Assembly: GCA_965217625.1 (NCBI GenBank)
Contig: OZ244557.1
Span: 1,302,001-1,366,000, forward strand
DNA length: 64,000 nucleotides
Source of the DNA: TK10-74A sp965217625
Lineage (GTDB): Bacteria; Chloroflexota; Dehalococcoidia; Bin125
Reading direction: 5' to 3'
Shown: positions 57,473-64,000 of the stretch, in pieces
Position numbering within the stretch: position 1 is the first letter of the stretch
Layout: each line of letters starts with the position of its first letter
Made by a program: the position numbers and the translations under genes
Notes under the pieces: model-generated
Databases searched by the model: none
What the model was told of the DNA's origin: nothing
The model's input: the letters and a program-made list of their open reading frames with translations, nothing else

Positions 57473-58875
57473 TTCGCCTGAGCCGGCGGCGGCGTCCCGC
57501 GAGCGCGTTCACCCGGGCGCGCCTGCGGCTGACCGCCTGGTACGCCGGTCTGCTGTTACTCGTGCTGGCGACCGTGGGGGCGCTGACGGTCGTGCTGATG
57601 ACGCAGCGCCTGGACGACCAGGTCGACTCGGCGCTGCGCGACGAGGTCCGGGCAGCGGCGCCGCGGCTGGGCCAGATCGTGGAGTTGGGCGGCGGCGCGC
57701 CGCTACCGGCGGTGCGGCCCGCACTGCCCGCGCGCGCCGAGGAGGACGCGGGCGCGGAGGACGACGACGATGACGGAGGCACGGAGACGCACGAGAGCGG
57801 GGAGCACGACACGGGGGACGGCGCGCTGCGCGAACTGGCGGAGCACGGGCAGACGCCGACGCATCAGCTGCTGCTGGACATCGACGGGCGTCTGCTGGAG
57901 AGCACGCTGACGGTGACGACCGCGCCGCTGCGCGCAGCGGTGCGCGCCGCCGCGGGGGCCGGGATCGATCGGCGCACGATCGACATCGGGCGGGAGCGGA
58001 TCCGCGTGCGCACCGAGCAGGTCTCGCTGGGTGGCGAGGCGATCGGCTACGTGCAGGCGTTCCGATCGCTGGAGCGCCGCGACCAGACCGCCGCCGACCT
58101 GATCCAGATCTTCCTCATCGCCGGTGGCGTGGCCGGGCTGGCGGCAGTCGGGGCCGGATTCTGGCTGTCGGGCCGGGCGCTGGCGCCGATCCGGCGCAAC
58201 CTGGAGGCCCAGCGGCGCTTCGTCGCCGACGCGTCGCACGAACTGCGGACGCCGATCGCCGTCGTGCAGAGCTCCGCCGACGTGCTGCTGCGCCACCCGG
58301 GGCACACGCTGGCGGAGGAGCAAGGCGTGGTGGAGGGCATCCGCGAGGAGGCGGCGCGGATGGGCGCGCTGGTGCGCGATCTGCTCGACCTGGGCACGGT
58401 CGACCAGGTCCCGCTAACCACGCGTCCAGTCGATCTGCGCGCGATCGCGGTCGAAGCAGTGCGCGCGATCGAACCGCAGACGCAGGCGGCGGCCGTGAGC
58501 CTATCGGTCGAAGCGGGAGGGGCGGTGCGGGCCTTGGGCGACGCCGCGGCGCTCTCGCAGGTCGTGCGCATCCTGCTCGACAACGCGATCAAGCACACGG
58601 GGCCCGGAACGCGGGTGCGCGTCTCGGTGGCGACCGTCGGACGCACGGCCGAGTTGCGCGTCGCCGACGACGGGCCGGGGATTCCGGCCGCCGACCGGGC
58701 GCGGGTGTTCGAACGCTTCGCGCGGCTCGACGCCGCGCGGGCGCGGGCGTCGGGCAGCAGCGGCCTGGGCCTGGCGATCGCCCGGGCGATCGCCGACCGG
58801 CTCGGGGGCACTCTGGAGTTGGAGGCGTCGCAGGAGCCGGGCGCGAGCTTCGTGATCCGCTTGCCGCGCGCCTAG
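57469..58875 (+). CDS. Sensor histidine kinase with acidic extracytoplasmic loop
   Basis: A 468-residue membrane histidine kinase. TM1 is about residues 22-46 (YAGLLLLVLATVGALTVVLM), and TM2 about 208-232 (IQIFLIAGGVAGLAAVGAGF). The sensor region between them contains EEDAGAEDDDDDGGTETHES at about residues 91-110, followed by GEHDTGDG, a likely cation-binding loop. The dimerisation motif FVADASHELRTPIAVV has His257. The ATPase domain shows VVRILLDNAIKHTG (N box), VADDGPGIP (G1) and GSSGLGLAIARAIA (G2). The start is GTG, coupled to the response regulator. It ends on a CTAG shared with the convergent MFS gene. Confidence 0.95.
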   Translation: MIRLSRRRRPASAFTRARLRLTAWYAGLLLLVLATVGALTVVLMTQRLDDQVDSALRDEVRAAAPRLGQIVELGGGAPLPAVRPALPARAEEDAGAEDDDDDGGTETHESGEHDTGDGALRELAEHGQTPTHQLLLDIDGRLLESTLTVTTAPLRAAVRAAAGAGIDRRTIDIGRERIRVRTEQVSLGGEAIGYVQAFRSLERRDQTAADLIQIFLIAGGVAGLAAVGAGFWLSGRALAPIRRNLEAQRRFVADASHELRTPIAVVQSSADVLLRHPGHTLAEEQGVVEGIREEAARMGALVRDLLDLGTVDQVPLTTRPVDLRAIAVEAVRAIEPQTQAAAVSLSVEAGGAVRALGDAAALSQVVRILLDNAIKHTGPGTRVRVSVATVGRTAELRVADDGPGIPAADRARVFERFARLDAARARASGSSGLGLAIARAIADRLGGTLELEASQEPGASFVIRLPRA

Positions 58876-60209
58876 CCCCGGCTGGAGGACTCCGCGATCG
58901 TCGCGGCGCCGCTCGCCGGCTTCACGAAGCGGAACCAGACGGCCGTGATCGCCAGCATCGCGCCCGCCCCGACCAGCCCGACGATCAGCAGCGCGGCGCG
59001 AATCCCGATCGAGTCGGCCACGGCTCCCCAGACGGGGGACAGGAGCGCCTGTGACCCGAACGCCATCATCGTCATCGAGGTCATGCGGCCGTAGTAGGCC
59101 GGCTTGGTGTTGGAGAGCATGAGCGTCTGGTTCAGGAGTAGGAAGCCGGCCCGCCCGACGCCCATCGGGACGGCCGCCAGCATCACCATCCCGTAGCTGG
59201 AGACGGAGGCCAGCAGGAAGAACCCGGCTGCCAGGACCAGGCCCAGGCCCAGCATCGCCGGCCAGCTCAGCGCCGTGCCCACGATGCGCGGGAGCAGCAG
59301 GTTGACGATCAGCCCGGCCGCCGCGAAGACCAGGAAGATGGGGCCGATGTCGGTGGGATCGTGGCCGAGCGCCTCGTCGAGGAAGCCGGGCAGGAGCGTC
59401 TGGAAGGCGAAGCCGCAGACGATCACCGCGACGACCGAGACCCAGAGCAGGCGCAGCTGGGGATCGCCGAACAGGTAGCGGGCGCCCGCGGACATCTCGA
59501 CGCGGACCGAGCGCCGGGCGCCGGGCGCGACGGCGGGTTCGGTGTTGGGCAGCCGCAGCGTCGCCGGCAGGATGAGCACGAACAGCGCCGCCATGAACAG
59601 GTAGGTCCCGCCGATGCCCAGCACCGTGCCGACCAGCACCGCGATGCCCAGCGGGGCGAGCACCTGCGCCCCGGCGTGCGCGATCTGCTGCAGGGCGACC
59701 GCGTTGGGCAGCAGGGGCGTGGGCACCATCTCCGCCATCCAGGCCTGCCGGGCGGGGCCCATGAACGCGAAGCCCAGCCCCATGATCAGCGTGCCCAGCG
59801 TGAGCAGCACGATGGTGATCGCCCCGGTGAAGACGAGCAGGCCGACGCCGAGAATGATCAGGCCCGGGATGCTCTGCCCGATGAGCACGATCGGTTTCTT
59901 GCGCAGGCGGTCGGCGATCACGCCCCCGATAGGCGCGAGGAAGAACATGCCCACGCCGGATCCCATGGTGGCGATGCCGGCGGAGGTGTTGCTGCCGGTG
60001 ATGTCGTAGGCGAGCGCCGGCATCAGCAGGAACGACATGATGAAGGCGGTCGTGGCGACCGAGCTGCTCCACCAGAGCCGGCGATAGTCCGGGTGCGCCA
60101 GGGCGGCGAAGGCGCCGCTCTCGCCCTCGCCGCGGCGGGCGCCGGCCCTGCGCCGGGCGCCGGCGTCCGGGGAGCGGCGGACGGCAGCGAGGGGCCAGTG
60201 GCGACGCAT
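58872..60209 (-). CDS. MFS transporter (enterobactin exporter EntS/MFS_3-like)
   Basis: A 445-residue major facilitator protein with about twelve membrane helices. FAALAHPDYRRLWWSSSVAT opens the first helix, as in the EntS-like MFS_3 group. GGVIADRLRKKPIVLIGQSI is the motif A loop, and FMGPARQAWMAEMVPTPLLP, NAVALQQIAHAG and AAVPMGVGRAGFLLLNQTLM are also typical of that group. Residues 1-40 are basic and cytoplasmic. ATG 60209 is used; the frame extends to GTG 60230. It probably exports a small molecule. Confidence 0.92.
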   Translation of the reverse strand: MRRHWPLAAVRRSPDAGARRRAGARRGEGESGAFAALAHPDYRRLWWSSSVATTAFIMSFLLMPALAYDITGSNTSAGIATMGSGVGMFFLAPIGGVIADRLRKKPIVLIGQSIPGLIILGVGLLVFTGAITIVLLTLGTLIMGLGFAFMGPARQAWMAEMVPTPLLPNAVALQQIAHAGAQVLAPLGIAVLVGTVLGIGGTYLFMAALFVLILPATLRLPNTEPAVAPGARRSVRVEMSAGARYLFGDPQLRLLWVSVVAVIVCGFAFQTLLPGFLDEALGHDPTDIGPIFLVFAAAGLIVNLLLPRIVGTALSWPAMLGLGLVLAAGFFLLASVSSYGMVMLAAVPMGVGRAGFLLLNQTLMLSNTKPAYYGRMTSMTMMAFGSQALLSPVWGAVADSIGIRAALLIVGLVGAGAMLAITAVWFRFVKPASGAATIAESSSRG

Positions 60210-60335
60210 GCTCAGCGCAGGGTCCGGCACATCGCGGCTGGGCCCGAATCGGCCCGGGCACCGATGCCGCGCCCCGGCTCGGCGCGCGGGCCCGGGCGAT
60301 CAACCGGCAGGACGCAGGGCTCTCCCGATGCGGGA

Positions 60336-63300
60336 CTACCAGGTGTCAAGGAACTGGGCCCGGCCCCTTCGCAGCGGCTCCGAGTGCGGCACGGAGAGCA
60401 GCCCCTGGGCGATCCAGCGACGCGTCTCGGCCGGGTCGATCACGTCATCGAAGCCGTAGCGCGAGGCCGCGCTCAGCGCGCTGACGTGGTCGTAGGATTC
60501 GTCGACCAGGCGCTGGTACTCGGCGGCGCGCTCATCGACATCGTCGATCTTGGCCAACGCCTCGCGATGGGAGAGCAGCACGCCGGCCTCCATGTTCATG
60601 CCCCCGTGTTCGCTCTGCGGCCAGGCGACGGTGAAGACGGGGGCGCGCGAGTTGCCGGTCATCACGGAGAGCGCGCCCAGCGCGTAGCCGCCACGCAGGA
60701 TGACGCAGAAGCGCGGCGTCTTGAGGTTGACGCCGGTGACGAAGAGGCGGCTGCAGTGCCGGATCAGCCCCGTCTTCTCCACCTCCGGGCCGACCATCAT
60801 GCCGGGCGTGTCGACCAGCGCGATGATGGGGATGTTGAAGGCGTCGCAGAGTTGCCAGAAGCGCGCGATCTTGTCGGAGCCGTCGCTGTCGATCGCGCCG
60901 CTGATGTAGGCGTTGTTGTTGGCGGTGAGGCCGAAGGGGTGGCCCTCGATGCGGACGAAGGCGGTGACCGCGCTGAGCCCGAACTCGGGACGCAGCTCCA
61001 GCACGGAGTCCTTGTCGGCGAGGAGGCGGATCACCTCGCGGATGTCGAAGGCGCGCCCGCGCTTCTCGGGGATGATGTGGCGCAGCAGCCGCTGGTCCTC
61101 GGACTCCCAGGCGTCGATGGAGCCCTGGAAGTAGGAGAGGCACTGCTTCGAGGCGGTGATCGCCGCGTCCTGGTCCTTGACGACGATGTCGACGGAGCCG
61201 GCGGGGGCGAGGTCGGACATGGGGCCGACCTCTTCCGGCAGGAACGCGCCCATGCCGCCGCCCTCGATGGTGGCCGGGCCGCCCATGGCGATGAGCGAGT
61301 CCTCGGTGGCGATGATGATGTCGGTAACGCCCAGGATGGCCGCGTTGCCGGCGTAGCACCAGCCGGCGGTGACGCCGATCATCGGCACGGTGCCGCTCAG
61401 GTAGCCCATCTTCTCCCAGGTACGGACGTTGGGGTGGCCGGCGCCGGATCCGTCGGTGTCGCCCGAGCGCCCGCCGGCGCCCTCGCAGTGGAAGATCAGC
61501 GGCAGCGAAAGCTCGTTGCAGATCTCCATCATGCGGTCGGTTTTGTCGTGACCGCGCCCGCCCTGCGTGCCCGCGAAGACGGTGTCGTCGTAGGAGATGA
61601 AGACGGTGCGCGCGCGCTTGGCGTCGAAGAGGTCGCCGTTGACCGAGCCGATGCCAGCGACGAGGCCGTCGGCCGGGGTCTTCCAGATCAACTCTTCCCG
61701 CGAGCGCTTGCGGCTCTGGCCGGCGATCGCCAGCGCGCCGTATTCGACCCAGGTGTCGGGATCGATGAGCTGCTCGATGTTCTCGCGCACCGTGCGCCGG
61801 CCGCGGCTGTGCCGCCGCTCGACGGCCGCGGGGCGGTTCTCGTCGAGCAGGAACTGCCGCCGGTCGAAGACCGCCTGCAGGCTGGGGCGGATGTAGTCGA
61901 TCGCGACCTCGTCCGCCACCTCGTCGACGCCCTCGCCCACGTCGCGCGGCTCGATGAAGGCGAGCGGGTGGGCGTCGTAGACGACCTCGCCGACATCCAC
62001 CGTCAGCGCGCGGACGATCCCGCCGAACTCCGCCTTGATCACGTGCTCCATCTTGAGCGCGCTCATCACGAAGAGGAGCTGCCCGGGTCGCACGGTGTCG
62101 CCCTGAGCGACGTGGATCTCCGTGATGGTGCCCTGCAGGGGGGCCGGGACCGGTTCGGTGTTGGGCGGGCCGGCGAGCGGCGGGGCCGACTGCGCCGTGC
62201 TGTGCGTCGCCGCGCCCTCGCGGAAGAAGTTCAGCGCCGACAGCGGATCGCGCTTGTCGAGCGCGCCGCCGGCGCCGACGCTGGGCCCGGCCCCGTTGTC
62301 GGACGGAGGCGTCTCCACGGCGGCGAGCGTCGCCACGTGGTCGTCCAGCCAGCGCGTGTAGACCCGGCCGGCGAGGAAGTCGTCGTGGCGCAACACGTTG
62401 CGCAGGAAGCTCGCATTCGTGTCCAGGCCGCCGATCTCGAACTCGGCCAGCGCGCGGGTCAGGCGCTGCGCCGCCACCGGGAACCCACCCGACGGCGCAT
62501 GCGCGATCACCTTGCCCAGCAGCGAGTCGAAGTTGGGGTTGGTGCGGTAGCCGGGGTAGCCGAAGGTATCGACGCGGATGCCGGGGCCGGCCGGCAGGTG
62601 GAAATGCGTGAGTTCGCCGCCGGTGGGACGCACGGCGCCGTCGGGCTGCATCTGCTCGGTGTTGACGCGAGCCTGGATGGCGTAGCCCTGCGGCGCCGGG
62701 ATCGACGCCTGCTCGAGGCCGACCCCGGCCAGGTCGTCGCCGCCGGCGAGGAGGAGTTGCGACCGCACCAAGTCGACGCCGGTGACGGCCTCGGTGACGG
62801 TGTGCTCGACCTGCAGGCGGGGGTTGGCCTCGATGAAGAAGAAGCGCTCGTCGTGCGTCGCGTCTTGCAGGAACTCGAAGGTGCCCAGGCTGGCGTAGGA
62901 GACGGCCGCCGCCATGCGCACGGCGGCGGCGGCGATGGCCTCGCGCTGCGCCGGTCGCAGCGTGGGGCTGGGGGCCAGCTCGACCAGCTTCTGGTGGCGG
63001 CGCTGCACGCTGCACTCGCGCTCGCCCAGGTGGCTGACGGCGCCCGTACCGTCGCCGATGACCTGCACCTCGATGTGCCGCGCGCGCGGGATGAGCTGCT
63101 CGACGTAGACGGCGCCCGATCCGAAGGCCGCGTCGGCCTCGGACTGGCAGCGGGCGTAGGCCTCGTCCAGCTCGTCGATCGCCGTGACCACGCGCATGCC
63201 CCGGCCGCCGCCGCCGGCGAGCGCCTTGATCACGACCGCCGCGCCCTCGCCCAGGCTCTCGAAGAAGGCCCGCGCCTCGGGGGCGCTGACGGCGCCGGCG

Positions 63301-63701
63301 GTGCCGGGCAGGACGGGGACATCGTGCTCGGCCGCCAGGGCGCGGGCGCGGGTCTTGTCGCCCAGCATCTCCAGCGCCCGCACGGACGGCCCGACGAACG
63401 TGACGCCCTGCTCGCCGCAGCGACGCGCGAAGGCGGCGCTCTCGGCCAGGAAGCCGTAGCCCGGATGGACGGCGTCGCAGCCCGCCGCCGTCGCGACGGC
63501 CAGCACGCCCTCGATGTCGAGGTAGGCGGCGGCGCCCAGACCGGTCAGGGGACGGGCTTCATCGGCGGCGCGTACGTGCAACGAGTCGGCGTCGTCCTCG
63601 GAGAAGACGGCCACCGTCGCGATGCCGAGTTCCTCGGCCGCGCGCATGACGCGGATCGCGATTTCGCCGCGGTTGGCGATCAGGAGTTTGCTGAGCGGCA
63701 T
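60336..63701 (-). CDS. Single-chain biotin-dependent acyl-CoA carboxylase (BC-BCCP-CT fusion)
   Basis: A 1121-residue enzyme with all carboxylase parts on one chain. Residues 1-450 are biotin carboxylase (LLIANRGEIAIRVMRAAEEL, VHPGYGFLAESAAFA, the glycine loop ALAGGGGRGMRVV and FFIEANPRLQVEHTVTEAVT). About 515-585 is the biotinyl domain, with Lys550 in MSALKMEHV instead of the usual AMKM. About 630-1121 is the carboxyltransferase (FISYDDTVFAGTQGGRGHDK, GWCYAGNAAILGVTD, IALVDTPGMMVGPEVEKTGL and RGGYALGALSVM). Size and order match the long-chain acyl-CoA carboxylase type known from mycobacteria. AAGGA precedes ATG 63701. The gap 60210-60335 shows nothing distinctive. Confidence 0.94.
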   Translation of the reverse strand: MPLSKLLIANRGEIAIRVMRAAEELGIATVAVFSEDDADSLHVRAADEARPLTGLGAAAYLDIEGVLAVATAAGCDAVHPGYGFLAESAAFARRCGEQGVTFVGPSVRALEMLGDKTRARALAAEHDVPVLPGTAGAVSAPEARAFFESLGEGAAVVIKALAGGGGRGMRVVTAIDELDEAYARCQSEADAAFGSGAVYVEQLIPRARHIEVQVIGDGTGAVSHLGERECSVQRRHQKLVELAPSPTLRPAQREAIAAAAVRMAAAVSYASLGTFEFLQDATHDERFFFIEANPRLQVEHTVTEAVTGVDLVRSQLLLAGGDDLAGVGLEQASIPAPQGYAIQARVNTEQMQPDGAVRPTGGELTHFHLPAGPGIRVDTFGYPGYRTNPNFDSLLGKVIAHAPSGGFPVAAQRLTRALAEFEIGGLDTNASFLRNVLRHDDFLAGRVYTRWLDDHVATLAAVETPPSDNGAGPSVGAGGALDKRDPLSALNFFREGAATHSTAQSAPPLAGPPNTEPVPAPLQGTITEIHVAQGDTVRPGQLLFVMSALKMEHVIKAEFGGIVRALTVDVGEVVYDAHPLAFIEPRDVGEGVDEVADEVAIDYIRPSLQAVFDRRQFLLDENRPAAVERRHSRGRRTVRENIEQLIDPDTWVEYGALAIAGQSRKRSREELIWKTPADGLVAGIGSVNGDLFDAKRARTVFISYDDTVFAGTQGGRGHDKTDRMMEICNELSLPLIFHCEGAGGRSGDTDGSGAGHPNVRTWEKMGYLSGTVPMIGVTAGWCYAGNAAILGVTDIIIATEDSLIAMGGPATIEGGGMGAFLPEEVGPMSDLAPAGSVDIVVKDQDAAITASKQCLSYFQGSIDAWESEDQRLLRHIIPEKRGRAFDIREVIRLLADKDSVLELRPEFGLSAVTAFVRIEGHPFGLTANNNAYISGAIDSDGSDKIARFWQLCDAFNIPIIALVDTPGMMVGPEVEKTGLIRHCSRLFVTGVNLKTPRFCVILRGGYALGALSVMTGNSRAPVFTVAWPQSEHGGMNMEAGVLLSHREALAKIDDVDERAAEYQRLVDESYDHVSALSAASRYGFDDVIDPAETRRWIAQGLLSVPHSEPLRRGRAQFLDTW

Positions 63702-63832
63702 GACACAGATCCTTCGCGACCGCTCCCGCGGGAACGGCCTGGGCTATCGGCGGTGAAACGCACGCCGGAGACGCGCGCCTGACAGAGACCCGCCGACAGC
63801 CCAAATCTAGGGGGACTACATACTTGACACCA

Positions 63833-64000
63833 CTACAGGCGTTCTTTCTTCATGTAGAGACGGCAGACCGCACCGGGCGGCGTGCGAAACTTCGTGCCGT
63901 GGTCGCGCAGCCCTGCACTGCCCGGACTGGCCTCCCGCACGTCGAAGTCAATCGCGATCTCGCCTCGCAGCACCTCTGATCCCTCGGGCCCCCCGCGGAC
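63833..64000 (-). CDS. C-terminal fragment of an unidentified protein, 5' end outside window
   Basis: An open minus-strand frame enters at base 64000 and ends with TAG at 63833. The 55 visible residues include LRGEIAIDFDVREASPGSAG and FRTPPGAVCRLYMKKERL at the end. Codon use is G/C-ending except near the last few codons. I do not recognise the protein. The 131-base gap to the carboxylase holds that gene's ribosome binding site and probably its promoter. Confidence 0.55.
   Translation of the reverse strand, partial: VRGGPEGSEVLRGEIAIDFDVREASPGSAGLRDHGTKFRTPPGAVCRLYMKKERL

Noticed and set aside
59361..63782. A 1473-codon open frame on the plus strand across the MFS and carboxylase genes
   Set aside because: It is antisense to two strongly supported genes and its translation is low-complexity R/G/A/D/H-rich. 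It arises from G/C bias at third positions.
63823..63828. TTGACA on the plus strand near the right end as a promoter
   Set aside because: Both neighbouring genes are on the minus strand and no plausible -10 or plus-strand gene follows.

Overview
The window is very GC-rich, densely coded bacterial chromosome with strong G/C at third codon positions. Its gene set fits a heterotrophic Chloroflexota-like organism: Tat/lipoprotein oligopeptide ABC binding proteins, three acyl-CoA dehydrogenases, a single-chain acyl-CoA carboxylase, HSL-type esterase, cyclase-family hydrolase, and a UGSC-type selenoprotein cassette. The phylum call is an inference from gene content; no rRNA or other phylogenetic marker is present. 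I saw no tRNA, rRNA, CRISPR array, transposase or phage gene.

Layout. 1-3.4 kb: the binding protein and first permease of an oligopeptide ABC transporter (minus strand). 3.6-7.2 kb: an Lrp/AsnC regulator coupled to an aminotransferase, then GatC-GatA. 7.4-14.2 kb: a methyltransferase overlapping a class A penicillin-binding protein, a membrane-anchored HExxH protein, and an RDD/membrane-protein pair. 14.2-18 kb: an XRE regulator with nested palindromes, aldo/keto reductase, 3-methyladenine glycosylase, amidohydrolase. 18-20 kb: amtB and a PII gene behind an 11-bp-periodic operator array. 20-24 kb: small metabolic genes, cyclophilin and a secreted M23/SH3/RlpA-like protein. 24-27 kb: a Zn/Mn ABC transporter. 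27-41 kb: lipid and xenobiotic-type metabolism (acyl-CoA dehydrogenases, SDR, hydrolases, nitroreductase, FAD oxidase) plus a DUF4015-type glycoside hydrolase. 41.5-45.5 kb: a second oligopeptide ABC operon. 45.8-55.3 kb: a plus-strand run opening with two paralogous proteins of an uncharacterised family (the first fused to a thioredoxin-like domain), followed by a selenoprotein read through an in-frame TGA, and then dehydrogenase, acetyltransferase, TenA/PqqC-like, acyl-CoA dehydrogenase, VOC and SDR genes. 55.3-56 kb: HicAB. 56.3-58.9 kb: an Asp/His-rich exported protein divergent from an OmpR/histidine-kinase pair whose sensor loop is also acidic. 58.9-63.7 kb: MFS transporter and a 1121-residue acyl-CoA carboxylase. 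The window ends in a truncated gene.

The most interesting items are: (i) the UGSC selenoprotein at 48666-49208 and its two paralogous neighbours, which look like one redox system; (ii) two ABC binding proteins that carry alanine-rich stalks of about 238 and 158 residues between lipobox and ligand domain, share 49 identical bases at their 5' ends, and share an operator-like motif, one of them beside a 19-base G tract; (iii) several 11-bp-phased direct-repeat arrays typical of OmpR/PhoB-type regulators, upstream of amtB, between the Asp/His-rich gene and its two-component system, and upstream of both binding proteins.
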